This document shows, piece after piece, positions 42,774-55,639 of a stretch of 64,000 nt of DNA (positions within the stretch are counted from its first letter, which is position 1; each line of letters opens with the position of its first letter). The stretch is from Rutidosis leptorrhynchoides (Eukaryota > Streptophyta > Magnoliopsida > Asterales > Asteraceae), in the NCBI RefSeq assembly GCF_046630445.1, contig NC_092333.1, positions 709,112,501 to 709,176,500 of the forward strand, read 5' to 3'. The notes beneath the pieces were generated by a model. The model did not search any database and had not been told where the DNA came from. It saw only the letters and a list, made by a program, of their open reading frames with translations. The position numbers and the translations under genes are program-made.

Positions 42774-44222
42774 ACTTAAAATCTAGCTTAAAAGCCGGAA
42801 GTGCAACACTAATATATATAAAAAAAAAAGATTTTCATTTTTAGTTTACTTTTATAAAAATACGTTTTTGTAAAAATACGTTTTAAATATTCGAAAACAT
42901 AGAAAAGAAAACAAAAATATAAATATTTTTAAGAGTTTGTTAAATATTTAAGTTGTATAAAGTTTCTTTATTTCTATTTTATAAAAATATAAGTCTTATT
43001 TAAATATTTTGTTTTTATTAAAAACATAAAAAAAACTGAAAAAAATATATATATTATTACGTTGAACCTGTCAAACGAAACAACCTGATCTGAAATTTGA
43101 AATCCCGTGACTTGCGGAGATTTTTGCCAGGTGGAACCGCAACTCGCGGAGTTCTCTCTGACACGGGTACACAGAAACCCTAACAGCATCATTACGTAAT
43201 TATTATTATTATTATTATTAATTAAAAACCCTAATTAGGTTTTAATTAATTATTTATTTTAGTTTTTATTATTATTTTGTTTAATTAGTTTAATTAAATT
43301 ATAAAATTAATAGTTTTATAAAATAAATACTATTTTTATAAAAATTGTACTTTTTACAACTTTTAGTATATTTTTATATTTTGTCCCTTTTTATTTGTTT
43401 TAGCATAATATTTATATTTTTCGCTCGTATTTAGTTTTAAACTTAGTTTTTGCCATAGTTATTTTTATTTCTAGATTTTTAGGCTTTGCCGTAAAATCCC
43501 TTAAGTGCTTTTTCTTTAGACTAAGATTTAGGTGCTTTAGAATTTTGCGATGTCTTTTTAAGTTTTAGTTTCTTTTTAAGTTATTGCCATTTGGGATATA
43601 GTTTTACTTTTAAGCTTTAATATTTTTAGACGCAACTTTTAATTTTTAGTTTTTAGTTCCTTTTTAAGTTTCAACGCGCTACTTTCTTATTTTTATTTTT
43701 CGACGCCTTTTACCTATGTATCAATTATCACTCCAATTAGTAATCTCAATTTGCGATTATAATTTTAAGTTAGTGATAGTAATAAGGTTGGGTTAGTCGA
43801 GTGTTTTTAAGTTCTATAAGTCATTTTTTTTTTATTTCTTATTTTTTTGACGCCTTTTATTTTTCGATCTTTTCTTTTTCGACCTTTTTCGCTCTTTTTC
43901 TTTCTTATTTCTCGCTATTCTAGTTTTAGGACATAGATTTTTATTCTACTTCTTATCTAAATTTCTTAAAATTACGAAAATTTATTTTAAGTGGTTAAAT
44001 TGATAGACATCATAATTTTCTGGTTCGTAGTAATAGTTGGATTTGTACATGGACCGGGTTAATGGAGCCAAACAGTACTCAATTATATTGAGACCAAACG
44101 AATCCTGCCCCTCTGCTGCATCTTTTGGCTATTCGAAACGTGGGCAAAATCAGAAAAGTCTATTAATTGGATAACTTATATAATTTTTCTTTCCTTTTAA
44201 AAACTAATAGGATATTCAGTGA
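42774..44222 (+). other. Leader of B
   Basis: AT/T-rich, no supported ORF. Two decayed GC-rich palindromes lie at about 43105-43151. The end (44040-44124) contains the block whose complement opens this window. Confidence 0.75.
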
Positions 44223-47200
44223 ATGCACCGAGCAAAACGTTCACCACCTTTTGTACGTTCACCACCTGTAACTAGATCAAGACATCTAGCAAATATTACT
44301 GCCGTTGATTTTTCTTAAGAATCGTCATCCAGTTGACCAAGTACTCCAATTCAAATTTTCGATAATCCAACCCGACCTCACAATTGAGAATTCGGAGAAT
44401 ATTCAGGGACAATTCATAGATCCTGAACCATTAATTTTTCCTCCGGAACCACCAATCATTCAAACAGAGATTGCTGAGGAATGAACCATTAAATCAGAAT
44501 CCTCTAGTGATTCAGATTCAACAAATTCAATTATGGAAAATCCGGAACCTTTAAGCATGGAAGACCGAATGAGAGCTAAACGCACTGGCCAAGGTCATGA
44601 AATTACTCATCCAGACATTAATGCGCCAGATTATGAAATCAAAGGACAAATTCTACATATGGTGACTAATCAATGCCAATTTAGTGGTGCGCCGAAGGAA
44701 GATCCAAATGAACATCTTCGTACCTTTAATAGGATCTGCACACTATTTAAAATAAGAGAAGTTTAAGATGAACAGATATATCTCATGTTATTTCCCTGGA
44801 CTATAAAGGGAGAAGCCAAAGATTGGTTGGAATCGTTACCTGAAGGGGCGATTGATACATGGGATGTTTTAGGTGAAAATTTTCTTAAACAATTCTTTCC
44901 GGCATCTAAAGCCGTAAGACTTCAAGGAGAAATTGTTACGTTCACACAGAAACCGAATGAAACTCTATATGAGGCGTGGAAAAGATTTATAATGTTATTA
45001 AGAGGATGTCCGCAACATGGTTTAGACACCTGTCAAATAGTACAAATATTCTACCAAGGATGCGACATCACTACAAGAAAAGACATAGACATAGCAGCTG
45101 GTGGTTCTATTATGAAGAAAACCGAAACTGATGCTTATAAAATTATTGATAACACTGCTTCCAACTCACATGAGTGGCACCAATAAAAAGATATCGTTAG
45201 ATCATCTAAAGCAGCTAGAGCCGATTCTAGCCATGACTTAGATTCAATTTCCGCAAAAATAGATGCTGTAGAGAGACGAATGGAAAAGATGACTAAGGAT
45301 ATACACTCAATACGAATTAGTTGTGAGCAGTGTGGAGGACCACATTTGACAAAAGATTGTCTCAGTATTGAACTAACAATGGAACAAAGAGAGAATATTT
45401 CATACATAAACCAAAGGCCTGAAAATAATTATCAGAATAATTATCAACCGCCAAGACCAATTTACAATCAAAACCAGAACTATAACCGAAATATTCCATA
45501 CAACAACCAACAAGGTCCTAGTAATCAACAAGTATCCAATAATACTTACAACCAGCAAAGACTTAATTTTCAAAACAAACCACCACAAACCGATGATAAA
45601 AAGCCAAATTTAGAAGATATGGTGACGAAGCTAGTTGAAACTCAAACGCAGTTTTTCACATCTCAAAAACAAACTAATGAACAAAATGCTCAAGCATTTA
45701 GAAATCAACAAGCTTCTATTCAAAACTTGGAACAAGAAGTAAGTAACCTAGCAAGGTTAATAGGTGAAAGAAAACCGGGAAGTTTACCTAGTGATACAAA
45801 TGCTAACCCCCGGAATGAAACAGCTAAAGCCATTACTACAAGAAGTGATACAACACTTAAACCACCTGAAATACCTGTAACTTCTGATGAAGCTATTCCT
45901 ACTCCACAAGAACCACAACCTGAACAAGATAAGGAAACAGAACCGGTAGTTGAAAAGGTTAATGAAGATAACACAGTTAAGGATAAACCTTATGCTAAAC
46001 CATACCAACCACCACTTCCTTACTCGAGTAAAATGAAAAAGAGAAACTTGAAGCCGAGCAATCCAAATTCTTGGATATGTTTAAACAGATAAATGTAAAC
46101 CTTCCTTTCATTGATGTAATTTCAGGAATGCCTAGATATGCTAAATTCTTGAAAGATCTAATCTCAAATAGAAAGAAAATGGAAGAACTCTCGGCTGTTA
46201 CTATGAATGCTAATTGTTCAGCAGTGCTGTTGAATAAGATACCAGAAAAACTATCTGATCCAGGAAGTTTCACAATTCCATGTTTTCTGAGTAGTCTTAG
46301 TTCAATAGAAGCATTAGCAGACTTAGGTGCTAGTATAAATCTAATGCCGTATTCACTATACACTAAACTAGACCTTGGAGAATTGAAACCAACAAGAATA
46401 AGTATACAACTAGCCGATAGATCAATAAAATATCCTAGACGGATAATGGAGAACATGCTAGTTAAAGTTGGTACTTTAGTATTTCCATTAGATTTTGTTG
46501 TTCTGGACATGGAAGAAGATTCTAAAGTTCCTCTCATATTAGGAAGACCATTCTTAAACACGGCTAAAGCAATGATAGATGTGTTTGGTAAAAAACTGAC
46601 CCTAAGTATAGAGGACGAGAGTGTTACCTTTTCAGTTGATAGAGCAATGCAACAACCGCAATCTGCAGATGATACATGCTATTATATTCAAACTATAGAT
46701 TTACATGCAGAATTATTAGAAGAATTTCCAGAATTACAAGGAACATGAGAATGTTCTTTAGGAGAAGGAACTGAACCAATTGATGAAGCTGAAATGTTAG
46801 CTACACTAATAGCAAATGGATATGAACCAACAACAGAAGAAATTCAAATGCTAAAAGAAGAAGACAGATATCGATATAAATCATCGATAGAAGAACCTCC
46901 GACATTAGAGTTAAAGCCACTTCCAAACCATTTGGAATACGTTTATTTACATGGTGAATCTGAATTACCTGTAATAATATCGTCTTCTCTTACTGAAAAT
47001 GAGAAATCACAACTCATTTCTGTGTTGAAAGCTCATAAACCAGCCATTGCATGGAAGATTCATGATATTAAAGGAATAAGTCCTTCGTATTGCACACAAA
47101 AAATCCTTATGGAAGAAGGTCATAAAACGTATGTGCAACGCCAATGAAGACTAAATCCTAATATGCAAGATGTAGTTAAAAAAGAAATTATTAAACTGCT

Positions 47201-49814
47201 TGATGCAGGTTTAATTTATCCAATTTCTGATGGTCCATGGGTAAGCCCAGTTCAATGCGTGCCTAAGAAGGGTGGCATGACTGTTATTACAAATGAGAAA
47301 TATGAGCTTATTCCTACTAGGACTGTAACAGTATGGCGTGTATGTATTGATTATAGAAAATTAAATGATGCTACCAGAAAAGATCATTTTCCCTTACCGT
47401 TCATTTATCAAATGTTGGAAATATTAGCCGGAAATAGTTACTATTGTTTTCTTGATGGTTTTTCCGGATATTTTCAAATTCCAATAGCACCCGGAGATCA
47501 AGAGAAAACCACATTCACGTGCCCTTATGGTACTTTTGCTTACAAACGCATGCCATTTGGACTTTGCAACGCCCCTACAACCTTTCAAAGGTGCATGATG
47601 GCGATTTTTCACGACATGATAGAAGAATGCATGGAAGTTTTCATGGATGACTTTTCAGTATTCGGTGATACATTTGAATCATGTCTAGTTAATCTGGAAC
47701 GAATGCTTATTAGATGCGAACAATCAAATCTAGTACTTAATTGGGAGAAATGCCATTTCATGGTTAAAGAAGGCATCGTTCTTGGACATAAAATTTCAAA
47801 AGAAGGAATTGAAGTGGATAGAGCTAAAGTAGATGTAATTGCTAAACTTCCACATCCCACCAATGTTAGAGGAGTTAGGAGTTTTCTAGGGCATGCCGGT
47901 TTTTACCGACGTTTCATAAAAGATTTTTCTAAAATTGCCACTCCTATGAATAAACTCCTAGAAAAAGATGCTTTATTCATCTTTTCAGATGAATGCATCA
48001 AATCTTTTAATATTCTTAAAGAGAAACTCACTAATGCGCCGATCATGATAACACCAAATTGGAATCTACCGTTTGAACTAATGTACGATGCAAGTGATTT
48101 TACAATGGGAGCCGTTTTAGGACAAAGGATTGAAAAAAGATTTCAACCTATATATTATGCTAGTAAGACGTTACAAGGAGCACAAACAAATTACACAACT
48201 ACTGAAAAAGAACTCCTTGCTATTGTCTTTGCTTTTGACAAATTTCGTTCATATCTCGTTCTAGCAAAAATGGTGGTCTATACCGACCATTCTGCTCTTA
48301 GATACCTATTTTCGAAACAAGATGCTAAACCAAGATTAATTCGTTGGATCTTACTCTTACAAGAGTTCGATATTGAAATCCGAGATAAAAGAGGAGCAGA
48401 AAATCTCGCCGCTGATCATCTTTCTCGTCTTGAAAATCCCGACTTAGAATTTCTAAATGAATCGGCCATACAAGACAACTTTCCTGATGAATATCTATTG
48501 AAAATAGATTATAATGAAATACCATGGTTTGCAGACTATGCAAACTACTTAGTATGTGGATTCCTTGAAAAAGGATTGTCGTACCAAAAACGAAAGAAAT
48601 TCTTTAGTGATATAAAACACTATTTCTGGGAAGATCCACATCTGTTTAAAAGTTGTCCTGATGGAATAATACGCCGACGTGTATTCGGAGATGAAGCCAA
48701 TCAAATCTTAAACCATTGTCACACAGGACCAACAGGAGGGCATTATGGGCCTCAACTAACAGCAAGAAAAGTTTATGATGCTGGATTCTATTGGCCTACA
48801 ATTTACAAAGACGCACACCTTCTTTGCAAATCCTATGATGCTTGTCAAAGGGCCGGAAAAATAAATCAACGTGATGAAATGCCACAAAATGTCATTCAAG
48901 TATGTGAAGTATTTGACATTTGGGGTATTGACTTTATGGGTCCATTTCCAAAATCTCATAATAATCTCTATATTCTCGTAGCCATTGATTATGTATCTAA
49001 ATGGGCGGAAGCACAAGCTCTCCCAACTAACGATGCACGAGTTGTAGTCAATTTTTTAAAACGTCTTTTTGCAAGGTTTGGAACACCGAAATCTTTAATA
49101 AGTGATCGGGGAACTCAAATCTGTAATAATCAACTTGAGAAAGTTCTTAAAAGATATGGAGTAACTCATAAAATCTCCACTGCATATCATCCACAAACAA
49201 GTGGACAAGTTGAAAATACCAACCGAGCTTTAAAACGTATTCTAGAAAAAACCGTAGGATCAAATCTGAAGGAATGGTCCATTAAATTGGAGGATGCACT
49301 CTGGGCTTTTAGAACAGCCTACAAAACTCCAATTGGAACCACACCTTTTAGACTCGTTTATGAAAAAGCATGTCATCTTTCAGTAGAAATTGAACACAAA
49401 GCATTTTGGGCTTTGAAGACATGTAATCTTGATTTACATGAAGTTGGACGTCTACGGTTAAGTCAACTAAATGAATTAGAAGAATTAAGACATGAAGCAT
49501 ACGAAAATTCATTAATCTATAAAGAAAGAACGAAGAAATGGCATGATAAAAGAATCAGAAGTTCAAAAGAATTTAAAGAAGGAGACAGAGTTCTTCTTTT
49601 TAATTCACGATTCAAGCTATTTCCTGAAAAATTGAAATCAAGATGGTCTGGACCATTCATAGTCAAAAGAGTTTTCCCATACGGAACAGTAGAATTAATA
49701 AATTCAAATGGGATTGAATTTAAAGTTAATGGTCACAAAGTTAAACATTACATAGATAGTCCAATGGAAGTTGACAACGAAGTTAATCACAATTTCGATA
49801 CCATAGCTAACTAA
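44223..49814 (+). pseudogene. gag-pol of B, several stops and frameshifts
   Basis: ATG 44223 soon meets TAA 44316 and the frame shifts. Gag continues with TGA 44482, TAA 44764 and TAA 45184, including the capsid block FPWTIKGEAKDWLESLP, one knuckle CEQCGGPHLTKDC and an N/Q-rich linker. A one-base loss in an A-run near 46036 shifts the frame. Protease (ADLGASINLMP) follows, then TGA 46746 and TGA 47145. Reverse transcriptase to integrase (47163-49814) is open: [13 protein letters not shown] and [13 protein letters not shown] are Athila-type, FMDDFSVFG is the catalytic box, RNase H has [13 protein letters not shown]. In the integrase zinc domain the first Cys of the CDAC pair is Tyr (SYDAC), while A keeps it. 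DDE residues are present. Confidence 0.93.
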
Positions 49815-49988
49815 GTGTGGGGAGAATCAAGTCTTTTAAAGGATAATATGTATTTCTGTTAGAGTTAGATTTTCCGTTTTCGTGTAGTTCTCGAAAATAG
49901 AACCCGAATGGTCTTTCCCTAGCAGACCCTAAAGAACTAGTCTTCTCCCCCCATTCTGAATTTTTATTTTTTTTTAGGTTTTTACGAA

Positions 49989-50387
49989 ATGAAGACTTCC
50001 TGTGAACTAAACCATGGTCTAATGCTACACGCTTTGATCACTAAACGTAATAATGACACACTTCCGAGTGAACTAGTATCAGTAATCAGAGAAAGATTGG
50101 ACGGAGTAAGAAAAGAATCCAGATGCGAAGATAATAAGTTACAATTTGGTAAAGGAAAATCAAAATCCGCAGCGAAAAGAAGAGCACGACACCTAGAAAG
50201 ATGTCACAAATGCGGAAAATGGTCACATGGAGGTAAATGTTCAAATAATCAAACCTATTCAAACACCGAATTTGTTACTTTATGCAGAGACGGACCGTTC
50301 ATATGTTTAGAAGAAAAAACACTGAATGCTCGAGGTTACGCCTATGTAGCTATGGAAAACCAATTAAACCGACTATCTTATGAGTGA
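49989..50387 (+). CDS. Small basic Cys/His ORF of B (132 aa)
   Basis: Same length and position as in A (4646-5044), 129 of 132 residues identical (changes at residues 4, 24 and 37). The basic region and CHKCGKWSHGGKC are unchanged. It is intact although gag-pol next to it is broken. Preceded by a poly-T run about 10 bases before the ATG. Likely nucleic-acid binding; unassigned family. Confidence 0.72.
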   Translation: MKTSCELNHGLMLHALITKRNNDTLPSELVSVIRERLDGVRKESRCEDNKLQFGKGKSKSAAKRRARHLERCHKCGKWSHGGKCSNNQTYSNTEFVTLCRDGPFICLEEKTLNARGYAYVAMENQLNRLSYE

Positions 50388-51396
50388 GATAGATCGTATC
50401 ACTAAGAATACTATCTCACAAGTAAGTCTGTACAGTTTTTATTTTTTTTTTATTTTTAACCTTTTGATAATAAACGCTAATTTGTTCGCTATAAAGTTTT
50501 AAATTAGTATTCGATGAAATTAGGTTTGGCGACCGAAATTATTGATATCATACAAAAATTTATTACATCACTGCGAAATTTAACGTTTATTCTTAAGGTA
50601 TAAATATCTTTAATCAATCAACCCAAAATATTTCAAAAATTCGTCATGAGTTAAATTAGGTCATGGAACCGAAATTACTTTACCGAAAAGAGGGGCGCAT
50701 ATTTTTGATAATATTTGATTGATTAAAGTGGGATAAAAGACCAAAAAGATTTTTAATTTTATTTTTACCATGTTTTTAAAATTAATATATAAATCTTAAA
50801 TTAATATTGTAAACTTTTTAAATTAATATATTTAAAATTGTAAATATTTGAACAATTGATATTTTTAAGTTTGTATGTATAAAAACAAAAATATAATATA
50901 AGTTTGGTGTGAATTTTTAATTTTTAAAAATATGAATTTTTAATTTTATGCATTTTAAATATAAGTTTGGTGTGAATTTATAATATGAATTTTTAATTAA
51001 GTTTGGTGTGATATTTTTTTAATTTTATGCATTTTAAATTTAAGTTTGGTGTGAATTTAAAAACAAAAATTTTCTTTATTTCATTAAGTTAAAAATATGA
51101 TTTTTAAAATTCGTCGTGAGTTGAATACTAGGTCATTGAACCGAAATTGCTTTACCCGAGGGAGGGACGAGAACTTTTATTATCATTATTTTTAATCTTA
51201 TTGAATTAAAGTATGCCAAAAACATTAAAAAACCCAAAAATCTAAGCTTTTAAAACCACGCTTTAAAAAGACAAATTTTAAAATTTTGTCGAGGGACGGA
51301 CTAGGATATCGTTCCGAAACGACCTCGTCCTAAATAACAAGGGAAACAAAATTTTAAAAATTAATTAATTAATTGTTTTATAAGTAAAGGTTTTTA

Positions 51397-51430
<34 letters not shown>

Positions 51431-51623
51431 ACCGCGACTCGCGGAGTTTGTAAGGGTCAAACACCGCAAGTCGTGGAGAGACCAAAATTCAGAAAAAAAA
51501 AATAAAAACGCTGGAAACAGATCAGTTGCACACTACCACCCACAAAATACTGCGAAAAACACCCAAAAACACACACGAAATTCGCAAATTTTCACCTTTT
51601 TTCATCAAATCTTTCACAAAATC
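50388..51623 (+). other. Noncoding region before env exon 1 in B
   Basis: Colinear with 5045-6247. Contains the ACCGAAATT blocks (about 50520, 50650, 51125 and a diverged one near 51300), AAGTTTGGTGTGAATTT repeats (50899-51060, more copies than A), a 32-base poly-A (51398-51429) and the palindrome pair CCGCGACTCGCGG with a decayed partner (51430-51478). Confidence 0.7.
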
Positions 51624-53648
51624 ATGTTGAGAAGGATGCTATCAAGGAATTACTCAAGGAAAACGGTAAATTTCTACACCAAAACACCCTTTAATCCGAA
51701 AATTAGTGTTCTTGAGCAATTTTATACCCAATTCGATTTTGATGCTTTTTAGTGTAATTATGCTTAAATTGCTTATGTATTATGCTTGTATAACCTAGAT
51801 TGATGCTATTTAACATGATTAGAAGCCTTAAACTTCAAATTTTGAGTAATCTAGGGTTTGTGTTCTTGAGCAAATTTGGGGCTTTTTGATATAAACAGGT
51901 TATGGCCGATTTTTGTCATGAATTGTTGCTAAATTAAGTAGTGTAACATGTTTAGGTAGTTAAATGATCCAAACTTTGATCCTAAACATGATTTTTAGAG
52001 ATTAAAGTGGACTTTTTAGGCAAAAATTCATGAACTTGATTTATTTGATATATTTGCCAATTGAGACTTGTTTAATTATTAGTAATGACTATTTTGACAT
52101 GTTATTTGAGTTAAATGCTTATGAGCTTTGTATACATTTTCATATGTGCTTATTTGGAAAAGTGTAGAATTGTGAAAAATTGTGAAAATGTGTATAAGTT
52201 TAATTTTGATTTAACATGTTATTGTGATTGTTTTAAGTTGTTATTTTGCTGACACTAATGCATATTTGGATGCACAAAAATTGTGTTTGATGTGTTTTGC
52301 AGACTGAAAGGGGTGAATCTTCATCCCAAGCTCGCAATACTCCTCCTGAGAATGCGGAACAACAGGATGTTGATAGCTATTATAAACAAGATATACCTCA
52401 TCCAGTTATGACATTTTTAGATATGCACTTGGAAGATTTGCACCCGAACTTGAGATTTGACAGACGTTGGATAGATTATCCAAAATACCAAAGGGGCTTG
52501 CATACTCTTCATTCTAAAGTGTTTGAAGTACCTAGGGTAATAGAATGGGGACCATTAGAAGCTGTAGAATTGGCCAGGCTAATTAGAGAATTACTTACAC
52601 AGAGGTATGGTAATTCTACTTTTAACGATTGGGTACGATTATTCAGCATGCGTAGACCTGTATATAAAGTATGGTGTGAAGAATTATTGTGTAGTATAGA
52701 AATAAATGATCGGGTAGTTAGTTTAACCGATCGATCTTTTATTAGATTTTTGTTAGGAGGTTCGATGCGCCACATGTCTCTACTAGACATGGCTCAGGCC
52801 TTACGTATATATACGCCTGAGGAGTTAGCATCTGCCGATTGTAGAGGGTTGATATTGAACGGTAGGAAAATTGATGAAAATTTTGATACGCATGGTGTAT
52901 GGAGTCAAATGACTAGCCATCACCGATTTAAAGGGGGAAATTACTCTTATTTGGATATAGATAGAGCAGAGTTAAGAGTAATTCATAGGTTTTTAGCTAA
53001 TTCGATTACACAAAGAGGTAAGAATAAGGAAAAGGTAAATGAACATGATTTGTTTTACCACATGTGTATTCGAGACCCACAAAGCGCTGTAAGTATACCT
53101 TATTGTGTGGGTTATTATTTATCAGCTATGGTTAGGGGGATGAGACCGCATAGCATAATAGGAGGTGGTATATTTATTACATTAATTGCTGAGTATCTCA
53201 ATGTGGATATAAGTCGGGGGGATTATTAATCGAAGAACCAGAACCCCACGATACAATTGGTTTAAATGTATACCATGGTGCTAAAGTTTTGAAGAGGCGA
53301 AATAACACCGCAGTACGATATAATGGTAGACATCCACAGGTTGAGAGAAACCAACAGTCAGGTAATGTGGGAGGGGGAAATGAAATGACAGAAATGCAAA
53401 GGTTTATAGCTTCACAAAAGTATGAAAATGCTAGATATAGAGCATTTGAAGATTGGCAAGTTCATCAAAACCAAATCATAGCTCATTGCCAACATGTAGG
53501 TAGAAACTATATTCCTACTCCATCGCCCGTATTTCCTCCCTGGTCTATAGAGATCCAACCACCGTATCCTACGTATAACCTAGCCGAAGCATTCTATAAC
53601 ACATACGGTTATGCATGGAACCCCTACTGGTATCAGTATCATCCCTAG
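51624..53648 (+). pseudogene. Spliced env-position gene of B, frameshifted
   Basis: Exon 1 51624-51665 and exon 2 from 52303, with the same donor, acceptor and phase as in A. Exon 1 differs from A by two silent bases only. Exon 2 is open to a G-run at about 53215-53221, where B has six G and A has seven. The frame then closes at 53227-53229, and the rest of the protein is in another frame (from about 53230 to 53648). Before the break the two proteins differ at about 18 of 308 residues. Confidence 0.82.
51666..52302 (+). other. Intron of the env-position gene in B (637 bp)
   Basis: GTAAATTTCTACACC donor and TGTTTTGCAG acceptor as in A; several indels inside cancel out in length. The GCTGACACTAAT branch-like motif is retained. 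Confidence 0.75.
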
Positions 53649-55623
53649 TCTACTTAGTTTTATTTATTTTATTATTTGTAATGTTGATACATTTAATATT
53701 TATGTTAATATTGTAATAGTTTTTATAATTTTCTAACTTTTATTATTAGATTTTAATAATTTTTGAATGTGGGGTAATATACCAAACTTCAAAAATATGT
53801 ATATATATTTGCAGTTTATCTTATGTACGCAACAGGGTAAAACAACGCATTTTCAAAGACTGACATTAAGTTCAGCAAAAGCAACTAATTTTGACGACAA
53901 GATGCAAAATATATGTGAAATAACAACAAGACGGAATGAACAAATGATGTGCACCATTTATCATTCAACACAAACAACAATATGTTTGGAAATTTTGGTA
54001 AAATTTAATCATTTCTACGCTAATCACCCTCAATAATTTAAATTGTTACTGATTTCTTGCAAATGAGGGCATTGCAAGATCTTAAGTGTGGGAAGGGGTT
54101 AAATTCTTTCGGATTTTTAAAATTTTTATCTTAAACACTTGGTTACCATTAAAAATACTAGTAAAGCAGTAGTTGTATTAGAATCTAGTGCTCTCTGATA
54201 ACAAAGAACAGCCCTAGTCTTATATACTGACTACCCAATTCTAGAAAAAAAAATTCAAAATTTTCAATTAAATGAATTCAAAATCATGTTTATACATATT
54301 TATGAACGATAAAACTAGGTTTTAACACCGAAATTATTGTTACCTTGGAAAGGACATAAATTGAGAAACAAACCAAAATGTTAGAATTCATTTAAAATGG
54401 AATAGAGGAGAACAAAAAGGAAAAATAAAAGCCAAGTGTGAGAAAATTTACCAAGTTATTTTAAACATATGTCACATATTTCTGTAACAAATAATTGAAA
54501 ATACTTTTGTTTTGAACCATAATTAACTGTTTTACCCAATTTACTGTAAGAAAGATGGATCTACACGATGAATCAATTCCATTATTAAAAGGAAGTAAAG
54601 TCTTCCGAAAAAGAAACGCGCTTCCTAATTTAGGTCATGAAGTTGTCGTCCAGACCAGCTGTAGGTTGACGAAAAACCTAGAAAAGTCATCACTAAAATC
54701 AGCAGGAAATCCACGGACCTCAGCATCAAACAGGGTCGCCAAGTGGTCAGATCCCCAGAAAGAATAATCTCCTTAAAGATCAAAAATCAGCTTTTAAGAC
54801 TAATATTACTCAATCCTAGAGATTGACCTTAAAGATTGAGAATTACAAACTCATGGAATTCAATGATATCTAAACTCGAGCTTGAACGAGAAAATATTTT
54901 GATCAAATTATAAACCGATTTGTTTCCTGAAAACCCTATTTTCAATGCGTTCATTACCTTTGAACGTAAAATTCTAGGAATTCACCTGGAATTCATTAGG
55001 TCACTGAACCAAATCGGGTGTCAACCGTAATAACGGTGGTTGCATAGCATGGTCGAAGACAGGACCTTGTGCCAGACCAAAAAATTATAAGGGTGAGCTT
55101 TACAATTGCTCCTACAAAAGATAGTAATTGCGTCCGACACGTTATAGACCATAATTAAAAGCATGTCAGGGGACATTGCCTTAACAGTTGCTTGTTCAAT
55201 GCTTTCCTTTACAACCGGATGGTAGTTTACCGAAAGGTAATATATGGAGCAAGTATACTGGACGTGTTGCTTTCCTAATACAAGGTTAGCAAGTGGGTGA
55301 CACAAAACCATAAGTTTTGAGCTAAAATTTTCAAATCTGAAACCCACAAAACCCACAAAAACATTTTGCAAACACCGGTGAAGGGTTATTCCGGAAAACT
55401 TATCTAGGATAAAAGCTAGAATGAATTTTCAAAAGATCAAATGTTTTCATAAAGATCCAATTTCTTAATGGATCTAAATTTTTATAGTCATGTGGGACTG
55501 TAAACCATATCGTTACTACCATTGTTTATACCACCGTATAGAAATCACTGATGTACAAAGTGTGAAGAATAAAGAAGTGATTCTAGTATTTTAAGACTAT
55601 ATTGCTTGAGGACAAGCAACGCT
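53649..55623 (+). other. 3' untranslated region of B
   Basis: Colinear with 8274-10342. PPT-like AAGTGTGGGA at 54083 and a decayed AAGTGTGAGA at 54434; the ACCGAAATT block near 54314-54350; short ORF 54555-54767 homologous to the one in A. It lacks the 76-bp TCAGAT-bounded segment present in A. Confidence 0.7.
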
Positions 55624-55639
55624 CAAGTGTGGGAATATT
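55624..55639 (+). other. Polypurine tract region of B
   Basis: CAAGTGTGGGAATATT, directly before the 3' LTR. Confidence 0.72.

Noticed and set aside
42974..43192. 72-aa minus-strand ORF in the leader of B
   Set aside because: Not conserved in the colinear leader of D and composed mostly of AT-rich codons.
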